A stretch of DNA of 43,031 nt, from the NCBI GenBank assembly GCA_016191165.1, contig JACPPF010000119.1:1-43031 (forward strand), in the 5' to 3' direction. This document shows, in pieces, positions 24,512-32,386 of the stretch. Numbering within the stretch: position 1 is the stretch's first letter; each line of letters starts with the position of its first letter. The notes beneath the pieces were generated by a model. It had not been told where the DNA came from. It searched no databases and worked only from the letters and a program-made list of their open reading frames with translations. Both the position numbers and the translations under genes were made by a program. This DNA comes from Planctomycetota bacterium (GTDB taxonomy: Bacteria > Planctomycetota > Planctomycetia > Gemmatales > Gemmataceae).

Positions 24512-25381
24512 TCACCCGAAGTAGGCGCGGTCGCGCGCCTCGTAATCCTTGTAGCGCAAAAGATCGTACAACTCCGCGCGGGTCATCATGTGGGGGAGGC
24601 GCTCGCGCTGATGGCCCAGGCTTTTCAGGTCCGCCAGCGTATCGTGGGCTGACTTCAGCGCGGCGCGGAAGGCGGTCAGCGGGAAGAGAACCATGCAATA
24701 GCCGAGCGCGCCGAACGCCTCGACGGTAAGATTCGGGCTGCGACCGAATTCGGTGTTGTTCGCCAGGAGCGGCGCCTCGACGGCCTTGGCGAAGGCGGCG
24801 AATTCGTCTGGACTTTCCAGGGCTTCGGGAAAAATCGCGTCAGCGCCGGCGGCAAGGTACAACCTGGCACGCCGCACCGCTTCGTCAATGCCATGCACGC
24901 CGCGCGCGTCCGTGCGGGCGATGACGACGAAATCCGCATCGCGCTTGGCGGCGACTGCCGCGCGAATCTTGGCAGCCATCGCCTCGGCACTGATCAGGGT
25001 TTTTCCGGAAAGATGCCCGCACCGTTTGGGCAACTGTTGATCTTCCAGGTGAAGGCCTGCGACGCCAGCCTCCTCGAACAACTGCACCGTTCGTTCCACG
25101 TTGAGCGCTTCGCCGAAACCCGTGTCCGCGTCGCACAACAGGGGCAGCGCGGTGGCGCGGGCAATCGTCCGTGCCTCGTTGACGAACTCGTTCAGGCTGA
25201 GCAAGCCCACGTCCGGTACGCCGTATGCCGCGGTAAGGGCCCCGCCAGAAAGATAGACGGCGTCATGCCCCAGGCGCTCGGCCATTTTCGCGACCAGAGC
25301 GTTGAAGACGCCCGGAATGGCGATCGGCTGGCGTTGCCAGGCATTGCGAAGACGACGGCCGGGAGAAGGGTGGTGTGTCAT
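24512..25381 (-). CDS. prpB: Isocitrate lyase/PEP mutase family, probable 2-methylisocitrate lyase
   Basis: The 289-residue chain has the family's TIM barrel with DADTGFG (84-90, metal site), the active-site loop KRCGH with Cys121, HLEDQ, and VIARTDA. In this family KRCGH marks true lyases, and the length and GYGVPDVGLLS-like segment favour 2-methylisocitrate lyase of the propionate methylcitrate cycle, splitting the substrate to pyruvate and succinate. No prpC or prpD is seen, so a related lyase, such as oxaloacetate hydrolase-like, is possible. It is divergent from the plus-strand propeller at 25476; the tolB-like gene follows. Confidence 0.85.
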   Translation of the reverse strand: MTHHPSPGRRLRNAWQRQPIAIPGVFNALVAKMAERLGHDAVYLSGGALTAAYGVPDVGLLSLNEFVNEARTIARATALPLLCDADTGFGEALNVERTVQLFEEAGVAGLHLEDQQLPKRCGHLSGKTLISAEAMAAKIRAAVAAKRDADFVVIARTDARGVHGIDEAVRRARLYLAAGADAIFPEALESPDEFAAFAKAVEAPLLANNTEFGRSPNLTVEAFGALGYCMVLFPLTAFRAALKSAHDTLADLKSLGHQRERLPHMMTRAELYDLLRYKDYEARDRAYFG

Positions 25382-25475
25382 GAAATTTCACTTTGGAAGT
25401 GGCGGCGCGCAACACGCCTTGACAAAGTCGGGGCGTCCCTGGACAAAGAACAAATCTTCGTTCAGAGGTCGTTCT

Positions 25476-26837
25476 ATGCCAAAACATCCTTGCCGTCCGC
25501 GCCTGGGACGTTTGCTTGCCCTCGTGCTGGCGGGTCTGTGCCTCCTGATCTTGGTCGGCGTGGCGTTTTATTACTATCGCCAGCGCGATCGGGAGGAGGC
25601 CGATCCGCTGCGCGTCGAGGAGTTGGCGACGATCAAATTCAGCGATCCGAATGCCACAACTCGAGACTGGCCGCAGTGGCGCGGGCCCAATCGCGACGGC
25701 GTGTCCACCGAAATCAACCTCCTCACCGCCTGGCCCAAAGACGGCCCGAAAAAGCTTTGGGAGGCCAAAACCGGCGAGGGGTTCGCCAGTGTCGCCATCG
25801 CCAAGGGACGCGCCTTCACCATTTTTCAGGACGGCGGCAACGAATCGGTCGTTGCCTGGGACGCCAATTCGGGCCGCGAAGTCTGGCGGTTTTCCTACCC
25901 ATGCGCTTACACGAACTCCTACGGGAACGGCCCGCGGTCGACACCGAGCGTGGATGGCAAATTCCTCTATTCCGTCGGCGCCACGGGCAAGATGTATTGC
26001 CTGGAGTCTGAAACCGACAATCCAGCCGGCAAGCTGGTCTGGTCGAAGGACCTGCTCAAGGAATTCGCCGCTGCCAATCTGCGCTGGGGCGTTTCCTTCT
26101 CGCCGCTGGTCGTTGACGACCGGGTCTTGGTCATGCCCGGCGGACCCAACGGCAACGCCCTGGCGGCGCTCGACAAACGCACGGGCGAGGTCCTCTGGAA
26201 AAAGCATGACGATCAAGCCAGCTACAGTTCGCCCGTCGCCGCCACCTTTCATGGCAAACCGCAAATCCTCTTCCTCACCGGCGCTCGGCTGGTAAGCGTG
26301 GCGCCCGACACCGGCGAGGAATTCTGGCATTTCCCCTGGCCGATTCAGCTACAGTGCAACATCGCCACGCCGATCGTGATGGACGACTATGTCTTCATCT
26401 CAACCGGCTACGGCAAGGGCTGCGCGATGCTCAAGATCGACCAGGGGGGCGCCGGCGGACAACCGAGCCTGGTCTACAAAAATCGAAGGATGCGCAACCA
26501 CTTTTCATCCTGTGTGCGCTACAAGGACCACGTATACGGCTTCGACGATTCAAACCTCGCCTGTCTGAACTTGCGCACCGGCGAACGGACCTGGGAAGAA
26601 CGCGGCTTCGACAAGGGATCGGTCTTGCTGGTGGGCGATCAACTGATCGTTTACGGCGCGAATGGCATTCTGGCGCTGGCGGAAGCGAATCCGCAAAAGT
26701 ATGTCGAAAAGTCGCGCTTCCAGTTTTCAACGCAGCATCAACGTTGCTGGTCTGTACCCGTGTTGTCGCACGGCTTGCTCTACGTGCGCGATCAGGAGAA
26801 GCTGGTGTGTTTTGACGTGCGCGCGGGGTCACACTGA
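25476..26837 (+). CDS. Membrane-anchored PQQ-like beta-propeller protein
   Basis: The 453-residue product starts MPKHPCRPRLGRLLALVLAG, with an N-terminal hydrophobic helix (about 11-33) and no evident cleavage site. WPQWRGPNRDGVS near residue 67 opens a PQQ-like propeller, whose blades show AWDANSGREVWRF, ALDKRTGEVLWKK and CLNLRTGERTWEERG. The domain resembles BamB and alcohol-dehydrogenase propellers but lacks cofactor ligands. ATG 25476 is chosen because the membrane helix begins there; an upstream frame reaching 25302 overlaps prpB. It converges with rplQ across a terminator. It shares architecture with the 5834-7450 protein. Confidence 0.85.
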   Translation: MPKHPCRPRLGRLLALVLAGLCLLILVGVAFYYYRQRDREEADPLRVEELATIKFSDPNATTRDWPQWRGPNRDGVSTEINLLTAWPKDGPKKLWEAKTGEGFASVAIAKGRAFTIFQDGGNESVVAWDANSGREVWRFSYPCAYTNSYGNGPRSTPSVDGKFLYSVGATGKMYCLESETDNPAGKLVWSKDLLKEFAAANLRWGVSFSPLVVDDRVLVMPGGPNGNALAALDKRTGEVLWKKHDDQASYSSPVAATFHGKPQILFLTGARLVSVAPDTGEEFWHFPWPIQLQCNIATPIVMDDYVFISTGYGKGCAMLKIDQGGAGGQPSLVYKNRRMRNHFSSCVRYKDHVYGFDDSNLACLNLRTGERTWEERGFDKGSVLLVGDQLIVYGANGILALAEANPQKYVEKSRFQFSTQHQRCWSVPVLSHGLLYVRDQEKLVCFDVRAGSH

Positions 26838-26865
26838 TTCGAAAGGGATATGCTCAACCGATGAA

Positions 26866-26894
26866 AAAGGCCAGCATATCAGATGCTGGCCTTT
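26866..26894. terminator. Bidirectional terminator after the alpha operon
   Basis: AAAGGCCAGCAT (26866-26877) and ATGCTGGCCTTT (26883-26894) form a perfect 12-bp stem with the loop ATCAG. On the minus strand a T-run follows (A-run at 26864-26868), fitting an intrinsic terminator for the rpmJ-rplQ operon, and the plus strand can serve the convergent propeller gene. Confidence 0.8.
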
Positions 26895-26913
26895 CATGGT
26901 TTTGCCAGGACAT

Positions 26914-27495
26914 TCAAGCGCTGGCCGGCGGGTTGGCGTCGCCGCTGGGGGTTTGCGCCTGGGCCGGCGCCTCCGGTGCGGGGTGCTCAGTCGGCGGCGT
27001 TTCCGGTGGCGCTGGCTGCGTCTCCACCTTGGGCGCCGGAGCCGGAGCGGTGTAGGCGGGTTTGGAGCGAGATCGGACCTCGCCGGCTTTGAGAAGTTCG
27101 AGATAAGCGGTCGCGCCCGCATCGCCGAGACGGACCTGGTGTCGTTTCATAATGCGCGTGTAACCACCGGGGCGGTCGAGATACCGCGGCGCGATGTCGG
27201 AGAACAGTTTTTGCACAACCGTGCGCGGGTCCGCCGGGCCGTCGTCGTCCTCGTGCGGCTTGACAATGGCGTCCGCCATCGGGCCGAGACGCGCGACCAC
27301 GAGACGGCGCGCATGCAGCGTATTTCGCCGCGCCAGCGTGATCAGGCGTTCCACGAAGGGACGAACGCCCTTGGCCTTGGGCAAAGTCGTGATGATCCGC
27401 TCATGCTGAATCAAAGACTTGGTCAGGTTGCGGTAGAGCGCAAGCCGATGGGTGGCGTTGCGATTCAGCTTTTTTCCGGCTCTTCGATGTCGCAT
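26914..27495 (-). CDS. rplQ: 50S ribosomal protein L17, long C-terminal tail
   Basis: L17 is a large-subunit protein located near the peptide exit tunnel. The N-terminus MRHRRAGKKLNRNATHRLAL is highly typical, with TLPKAKGVRPFVERLITLAR following. The protein is 193 residues, against about 120-130 in most bacteria; the extra C-terminal 45 residues are Pro/Ala/Glu-rich (APAPAPKVETQPAPPETPP) and probably disordered. It is the last gene of the alpha operon and is followed by a terminator. The 66-nt gap to rpoA holds telomere-like repeats. Confidence 0.96.
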   Translation of the reverse strand: MRHRRAGKKLNRNATHRLALYRNLTKSLIQHERIITTLPKAKGVRPFVERLITLARRNTLHARRLVVARLGPMADAIVKPHEDDDGPADPRTVVQKLFSDIAPRYLDRPGGYTRIMKRHQVRLGDAGATAYLELLKAGEVRSRSKPAYTAPAPAPKVETQPAPPETPPTEHPAPEAPAQAQTPSGDANPPASA

Positions 27496-27504
27496 GATGA
27501 GTCA

Positions 27505-27535
27505 GGGGTTAGGGGTTAGGGGTTAGGGGTTAGGG
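27505..27535. repeat. TTAGGGG tandem repeats, G-quadruplex-type, between rpoA and rplQ
   Basis: The plus strand reads GGGGTTA four times followed by GGG. Runs of four G separated by TTA are the classic intramolecular quadruplex pattern, and the unit is identical to a ciliate telomere heptamer. The alpha-operon message carries the C-rich strand (CCCCTAA). The tract lies immediately before the rplQ start. Confidence 0.85.
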
Positions 27536-27561
27536 AAAGTCTGATCCCTACCCCCTGATTC

Positions 27562-28557
27562 CTATCGCCGCACGGGCATTTTCATTCCCAGGGTCAGGCC
27601 ACGCTCGGTGAGTTTCTGTTTGACCTCGCGCAGCGTCGTCTCGCCGAAGTTGCGCACTTCGAGAAGTTCCTCATCGGAGCGAATGACCAGGTCGCGCACG
27701 GTGGCGATGCCTTCGGACTCCAGGCAATTCGTGGCGCGGACGGAGAGCTCCAATTCGGCCAGGCTCATGTTGAGCTTACGTTCCAGTTCGTGATCGACCG
27801 TGTCGCCCGCGCTGGCGGATTCGGCGCGTTCATCAAGCGACATTTCCGGTCCTGGCTCGGCATACTGGATGAACGGATTCAGATGCTTGCGCAGAATCTT
27901 GGCGCCCTCAACGAGAGACATATGCGGACTGAGAGTGCCGTTGGTCCAGATTTCCATGACGAGCTTGTCATAGTTGGTTTTTTGGCCAACGCGGGTTTCC
28001 TCGATCTCGTATTTCACGCGCACGACCGGCGAGAAACTGGAATCGACGGGGATGACGCCGATCTCGCGTTCGCGCCCGGCGTTTTCCTCGGCGGTCCGAT
28101 AGCCACGGCCATTTTCGACGGTCATTTCGACGACAAAAGGCACGTCATCGGTCATGGTGGCGAGGACGTGCTCGGGGTTGATGATCTGAACGGTTTCATC
28201 GGCAATCACGTCGGACCCGCGCACCACGCCGTGCTGCCGCTTTTCGATGCGGATGGTCTTGACCTGATCGGTCAGGTTTTTCACGACCAGGCTTTTGATA
28301 TTGAGGATGATGTCGGTGACATCCTCGGAGATGCCGGGGATGGTGGTGATCTCGTGTTGCACTCCTTGAATCTTCACGCGCGTGATGGCACTGCCTTCAA
28401 GGCTGGACAGCAACACGCGGCGGAGGCTATTGCCGATGGTCACGCCAAAGCCGCGCTCAAAGGGTTCGGCGAAGAATTTTCCGTAGGTGTCGGTCAGCGT
28501 TTCCCGTTCGCAAGTCAATCGGTTGGGCAGTTCCAAACCGCGCCACTTGATACGCAT
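27562..28557 (-). CDS. rpoA: RNA polymerase alpha subunit
   Basis: The alpha subunit nucleates RNA polymerase assembly and contacts regulators and UP elements. The 331-residue protein has both domains: the N-terminal dimerisation part ([29 protein letters not shown]) and the C-terminal DNA-binding domain [20 protein letters not shown] with the DNA-contacting Arg, ending in [14 protein letters not shown]. Its length is normal. It lies in the usual order rpsD-rpoA-rplQ. A 156-nt spacer with two hairpins precedes it. Confidence 0.97.
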   Translation of the reverse strand: MRIKWRGLELPNRLTCERETLTDTYGKFFAEPFERGFGVTIGNSLRRVLLSSLEGSAITRVKIQGVQHEITTIPGISEDVTDIILNIKSLVVKNLTDQVKTIRIEKRQHGVVRGSDVIADETVQIINPEHVLATMTDDVPFVVEMTVENGRGYRTAEENAGREREIGVIPVDSSFSPVVRVKYEIEETRVGQKTNYDKLVMEIWTNGTLSPHMSLVEGAKILRKHLNPFIQYAEPGPEMSLDERAESASAGDTVDHELERKLNMSLAELELSVRATNCLESEGIATVRDLVIRSDEELLEVRNFGETTLREVKQKLTERGLTLGMKMPVRR

Positions 28558-28629
28558 GAGGTGATCTCCAATGGCCGAGGGGAGTGCCCGGCGCCGTCCT
28601 GGGAAGCCGGGGCCGAATACGGCAACAAG

Positions 28630-28701
28630 CCAGGGGTGAGTGCAACCAACCCCTGGGAAAGACAGAACTCGAACCCAGGGTTTCGTTGCACTGATCCCTG
28701 G
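28630..28701. repeat. Pair of inverted 27-nt hairpin elements between rpsD and rpoA
   Basis: Element A (28630-28656) is CCAGGGGT-loop-ACCCCTGG. Element B (28675-28701) is CCAGGG-loop-CCCTGG. The reverse complement of B matches A at about 22 of 27 positions, and the loops contain complementary AGTGCAAC and GTTGCACT. It therefore looks like a two-unit REP/BIME cluster. Confidence 0.7.
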
Positions 28702-28713
28702 TTGTGTGTGCGT

Positions 28714-29355
28714 TTACCGCGAGCAGAATTCGATGATGAGCTGCTCGTTGAGTTCACGATCCTTGTTCAAACGCGGATCAACATCGCCGCGGCCGGGGAC
28801 GCTTTTGAGCATCCCTTCGGGCGGTTCGGAACCCGTGATCTCCAGAAAATCGGGGATCGGTTCCATGTGAGCGGTCTGATTGAGCTTCACCTGGGCGATG
28901 CTCTTGGGGCGATTCTTTACCGCGATGGTGTCGCCCTTCTTGACAATCAGGCTCGGAATGTCGCAGTTTTTTCCGTTGAGGGTAATGTGCCCATGCGCGA
29001 CCAGCTGGCGGGCGGCAGCCCGGGACGGGGCGAAGCCAAGGCGATGGACGACATTATCCAACCGGCGTTCCAGTAAACTGAGCAGGGCCTCGCCAGTGTT
29101 CTCGGTCGAGCGCGCGGCCAGGGAAAAATAGCGGCGGAATTGACGTTCAAGGATTCCGTAAAACCGCTTCAGTTTTTGCTTCTCGCGCAAACGATCGCCG
29201 TATTCCGTTTGTTTGCCGCGGCGCGTATGCATGCCAGGGGGCTGGTTGCGGCGTTCGATGGCGCATTTGGGGCTTTCGCATCGACTGCCCTTGAGATAGA
29301 GCTTGATGCCTTCGCGGCGACAAAGCCTGCAAACCGGATCAATGTGACGAGCCAT
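28714..29355 (-). CDS. rpsD: 30S ribosomal protein S4
   Basis: S4 is a primary 16S-rRNA-binding protein that starts small-subunit assembly. The 213-residue chain is the zinc-binding (C+) type, with Cys9, Cys12, Cys26 and Cys31 (CRLC...CESPKC), followed by the S4 RNA-binding domain ERRLDNVVHRLGFAPSRAAA. The C-terminal region has a short insertion relative to E. coli (EITGSEPPEGMLKSVPG), ending NEQLIIEFCSR. In Proteobacteria S4 regulates the alpha operon; whether it does so here is unknown. Confidence 0.97.
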   Translation of the reverse strand: MARHIDPVCRLCRREGIKLYLKGSRCESPKCAIERRNQPPGMHTRRGKQTEYGDRLREKQKLKRFYGILERQFRRYFSLAARSTENTGEALLSLLERRLDNVVHRLGFAPSRAAARQLVAHGHITLNGKNCDIPSLIVKKGDTIAVKNRPKSIAQVKLNQTAHMEPIPDFLEITGSEPPEGMLKSVPGRGDVDPRLNKDRELNEQLIIEFCSR

Positions 29356-29436
29356 AGGATTGTAGCAGTAGTTAGGGGTCAGTGATCAGTGGTTAGTGAA
29401 CTAAGGCCAACCGCGCCAGGCAGAAGCGGACAGCGC

Positions 29437-29817
29437 CTAAACCCGGCGTTTCTTCGGAGGGCGGCAGCCGTTATGGGGCAGGGGCGTGACATCCTCGATC
29501 ACCTTGATCGAAAGGCCGGCGGCCTGAAGGGCGGTGATGGCCGATTCACGACCCGACCCGGGTCCTTTCACGCGCACCTCGACTTCCTTGACGCCAAATT
29601 TGGTCGCCCGGTCCGCCACCACTTCCGCGGCGCGCTGGGCCGCGAACGGCGTGCTTTTTCGACTGCCTTTGAACCCGACGGTCCCGGCCGAGGCGCTGCA
29701 CAACGCATCCCCGTTGGTATCGGTGATGGTGACAATCGTGTTGTTGAACGTCGATTTGATGTGGGCCACACCGCGGGCGACGTTGCGTCGGGCTTTTTTC
29801 TTTTTACTTTTGGCCAC
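29437..29817 (-). CDS. rpsK: 30S ribosomal protein S11
   Basis: S11 lines the platform of the small subunit near the E-site. The 126-residue chain shows [49 protein letters not shown] and the closing [17 protein letters not shown], all canonical. It is preceded by a 152-nt spacer packed with three hairpins, and is followed by rpsD after 81 nt. Confidence 0.97.
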   Translation of the reverse strand: MAKSKKKKARRNVARGVAHIKSTFNNTIVTITDTNGDALCSASAGTVGFKGSRKSTPFAAQRAAEVVADRATKFGVKEVEVRVKGPGSGRESAITALQAAGLSIKVIEDVTPLPHNGCRPPKKRRV

Positions 29818-29846
29818 GTCGAGACATCCTCAAGGAAAACGACACT

Positions 29847-29954
29847 GCCCGACCGCGCGTGTGGTCGGGCTGGTGGTTGGCGACCCATGTTGGGTCGTAT
29901 CTGTTTTACTTTAGCCCTGGGCGGGCTAACGGCAAGGCTGCGCCATCCGTTAGC
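29847..29954. repeat. Three consecutive hairpins in the rpsM-rpsK spacer
   Basis: Perfect stems are GCCCGACC/GGTCGGGC (29847-29870), CGACCCA/TGGGTCG (29881-29897) and GCTAACGG/CCGTTAGC (29925-29954). Together they fill most of the spacer. They resemble unrelated REP-type palindromes collected at one site, and may influence expression of rpsK. Confidence 0.65.
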
Positions 29955-29969
29955 GTAAAAACGGGCGGG

Positions 29970-30353
29970 CTACTTGGCCTCCTTGACCCCCTTCTTGCCC
30001 GCGACCGTTTTGCGCGGACCCTTTCGAGTACGGGCATTGGTGCGAGTCCGCTGCCCGCGGACCGGTAAATTGCGCCGATGGCGAAACCCGCGATAACAGG
30101 CGATTTCTTTCAGGCGCTGGATGTTCTGCTGCTCCTGGCGGCGCAGCTGCCCCTCCACGACGTATTCGCGGTCAAGGATGGTCGCGATCCGGGCGACCTC
30201 TTCTTCGGTCAGCTCCTTCGCCTTCCGCTGCGGGTTCACCTTCGCCTTGTCACAAACCTCAAGCGAAGTCGTGGGCCCGATGCCCCGAATATAACGAAGC
30301 GAAATATGGGTCGGCTTCTCGTTGGGAAGGTCAACACCCAGAATACGCGGCAT
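29970..30353 (-). CDS. rpsM: 30S ribosomal protein S13
   Basis: S13 sits in the head of the small subunit and contacts the large subunit. The 127-residue chain starts [20 protein letters not shown], has [14 protein letters not shown], and ends with the basic [20 protein letters not shown] tail. ATG at 30353 is used because homology starts there; an open frame runs 40 codons upstream through rpmJ. The gap to rpmJ is 44 nt. Confidence 0.97.
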   Translation of the reverse strand: MPRILGVDLPNEKPTHISLRYIRGIGPTTSLEVCDKAKVNPQRKAKELTEEEVARIATILDREYVVEGQLRRQEQQNIQRLKEIACYRGFRHRRNLPVRGQRTRTNARTRKGPRKTVAGKKGVKEAK

Positions 30354-30397
30354 GAACGAAACTCCTTCAAAAACCCATACGGACGCGCGGTTGAGTA

Positions 30398-30511
30398 TTA
30401 TCCCTGGCGCTGTTTGTGGCGCGGGTTGGTGCAAATGACGAAGACGCGCCCCTGGCGCTTCACCAGCTTGCAATTCTCACAGATTCGTTTGACGCTTGAT
30501 CGCACTTTCAT
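30398..30511 (-). CDS. rpmJ: 50S ribosomal protein L36
   Basis: The 37-residue protein is read from ATG at 30511 to TAA at 30398: [20 protein letters not shown], then [17 protein letters not shown]. It has the zinc ribbon CENC...C...H typical of C+ L36. It is the first gene of the alpha-operon segment here; infA and secY, often just upstream, are absent, so the ribosomal gene cluster is divided in this genome. Confidence 0.95.
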   Translation of the reverse strand: MKVRSSVKRICENCKLVKRQGRVFVICTNPRHKQRQG

Positions 30512-30563
30512 GGGAAACCTCGGACCGTTCGATGGTTATGGACGGCAGGTCAACGGATTTCTC

Positions 30564-30591
30564 ATTGTAGAGGGAGGCGGATCGTCGGCAA
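30564..30591 (-). promoter_or_regulatory. Promoter candidate for the rpmJ-rplQ operon
   Basis: On the minus strand TTGCCG (30591-30586) is followed after 16 bases by TACAAT (30569-30564), about 53 nt before the rpmJ ATG. Position is right for the start of the alpha operon; the hexamers each differ from consensus in one or two bases. Confidence 0.45.
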
Positions 30592-30761
30592 GAGGGGCAG
30601 CGGAAAGAACCTCATGCACCCGGAAACGCGAATGCGCGAAACTGCAACCGCCGCGAGCAGCGACCGCTGCTGGGTTTCTGGCTCCTGGCCTGCTTTATGC
30701 CTCCGTTCGTGATAACCCGAAGCGCACTGATCAATGAACGTCGGCAACGATACGGAAGCGG

Positions 30762-31814
30762 TCAGCGATTGCGAATGCGCTCGAGCGCCCAGGCGGCGGC
30801 ATCGCGCACCGCGGGATCGACGTCCGCAAGCGCTTGCCGAAGCGCCGGCACGGCGTGCTCGTTCCCGTGGTTGCCCAGAGCAATGGCTGCGTTGCGGGCC
30901 AATCCGACACGTCCGGCTCGCCAAAGGGGCGTGTCCCGGAAGCGACTGCGAAAATCCTCGTCACTCAAATTCAGAATCTCAACGAGATCGATCTGAGTTC
31001 CGGCCTGCGTCGGCATGAAGGAGGGCTCACGTCCCACCGGCGCCTTACGATTCCACGGGCAGACCTCCTGGCAAATGTCGCAACCGAATACCCAGTCGTC
31101 CATCGGCGCGCGAAGTTCCTCCAAAATGACGCCGCGCAGCTCGATGGTCAGATAGCTGATGCAACGCCGGGCGTCGAGTTGAAAAGGCCCGACAAAAGCA
31201 TCGGTCGGGCAGGCGTCCAGGCAGCGTGTGCAGGTGCCGCAGTGGGAACTGGAAAACGGATCATCCGCTTGCAACTCCAGATCGAGCAACAGCGCGCCGA
31301 GAAAGAAATAGCTGCCCAGCCAGCGGTTGAGCAACATGGTGTTCTTCCCGAACCAGCCAAGTCCGGACCGTCGCGCGAAGTCGCGTTCAAGGAGCGGCGC
31401 CGTATCGATGACCGCCCGCCCGCGCACGCCGGGGTTTTCACCCTGAATCCACGCCAGCAACCCTTTCAGCTTCGCACGCAGCACGTCGTGGTAATCCGCC
31501 CCGCCCGCGTAACAAGAGACCCGGCCTTTATTAGTTGTCTGTTGGCCACTGCCTGCCGCCGGCCTTTCCTTGTAATTGATCGCGACCATCACGACGCTTC
31601 GCACGTCAGGCAACACGGACTGCGGATTGCGCCGGGCCTCGGCATGGCGAGCCATGTATTCCATTTCACCCGCGAAGCCTTGGGCCAGCCAATCTTCAAG
31701 ATGGGCAAAGCCATCGGCATCGCTCGCCGGCGCGATTCCAACCAGCTCGAAGCCGAGGGCGTGTGCTTGTTCTTTGATGCCCAATTCAATTGAAGGCATG
31801 GGAAGAGACTTCAT
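30762..31814 (-). CDS. queG: Epoxyqueuosine reductase QueG
   Basis: QueG performs the last step of queuosine synthesis in tRNA, reducing epoxyqueuosine with cobalamin and two [4Fe-4S] clusters. The 350-residue protein shows the cobalamin-domain motif IDTAPLLERDFARRSGLGW and GKNTML, then the ferredoxin clusters CGTCTRCLDACPTDAF and FGCDICQEVCPWN. The C-terminus is HEAT-like (VPALRQALADVDPAVRDAAA), as in the family. Its ATG at 31814 overlaps the stop of the upstream Uma2 gene (ATGA), so the two are coupled. A second ATG at 31799 is also possible. Confidence 0.95.
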   Translation of the reverse strand: MKSLPMPSIELGIKEQAHALGFELVGIAPASDADGFAHLEDWLAQGFAGEMEYMARHAEARRNPQSVLPDVRSVVMVAINYKERPAAGSGQQTTNKGRVSCYAGGADYHDVLRAKLKGLLAWIQGENPGVRGRAVIDTAPLLERDFARRSGLGWFGKNTMLLNRWLGSYFFLGALLLDLELQADDPFSSSHCGTCTRCLDACPTDAFVGPFQLDARRCISYLTIELRGVILEELRAPMDDWVFGCDICQEVCPWNRKAPVGREPSFMPTQAGTQIDLVEILNLSDEDFRSRFRDTPLWRAGRVGLARNAAIALGNHGNEHAVPALRQALADVDPAVRDAAAWALERIRNR

Positions 31815-32386
31815 TCAAAAAACCGGACGATGGGCAATTCGAAACCCGGCAGAACATCCGGCAAGGTGAGAGTGTCGCCCTTGTAGAGGACGCGCGGGGG
31901 ACTTTCCAAGTTGTAGACGGTGAGCGATTCCGTTCGCGGATCAAGGACACAGACGACGGCGACGCCGGCGTTCAAGAGGTCGTTAACTCGGTTATGGGTT
32001 CGATGCCAACTATCGGTGGGCGAGCGAACCTCGAAGGCCGCATCCGGCGCAACTTCGAGATACCCTTCGGGAAATGGGCCTTTGGGAAGTCGCTTGTAGC
32101 TATAGTAACTTATGTCCGGCCCGCGCACGGTATCCGGATCGCGTTCGGTTACCACGCCGGAATCGTTTGTGACGACGCGCCCCAGGTCGTTTTCGTCCTC
32201 CGCAAAAACCCCGATCCATCGGCTCAGGCGTGAACAGAAATGTCCATGACGGGGAGCGGGCACGTTCATGGTTACCACCTTTCCACGCACCAATTCCTTT
32301 GGAATTCCGTCGTCAGGAAGAAGACGAAATTCAGCTGCGGTCATCAGGCCTTCCAGCAAATCCGCGGACGCCATACGGCCTCCCAT
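31811..32386 (-). CDS. Uma2 family (DUF820) nuclease-like protein
   Basis: The 191-residue protein has the Uma2 order: MTAAEFRLLPDDGIPKELVRG at the N-terminus, RGPDISYYSYKRLP, then AAFEVRSPTDSW with Glu followed by a basic turn, and VLDPRTESLTVY. The PD-(D/E)XK-like site residues (Glu of KELVRG, Asp of GPDIS, Glu of FEVRSP) are present. It is sandwiched between the B3/B4 gene (start immediately after that gene's stop) and queG (four-base overlap). No functional link to queuosine is known; as elsewhere, the family is simply widespread. Confidence 0.9.
   Translation of the reverse strand: MGGRMASADLLEGLMTAAEFRLLPDDGIPKELVRGKVVTMNVPAPRHGHFCSRLSRWIGVFAEDENDLGRVVTNDSGVVTERDPDTVRGPDISYYSYKRLPKGPFPEGYLEVAPDAAFEVRSPTDSWHRTHNRVNDLLNAGVAVVCVLDPRTESLTVYNLESPPRVLYKGDTLTLPDVLPGFELPIVRFFE

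Noticed and set aside
27790-29076. 428-codon plus-strand frame across rpoA and rpsD
   Set aside because: It runs antisense to two essential ribosomal-operon genes and crosses their spacer; no motif is visible.
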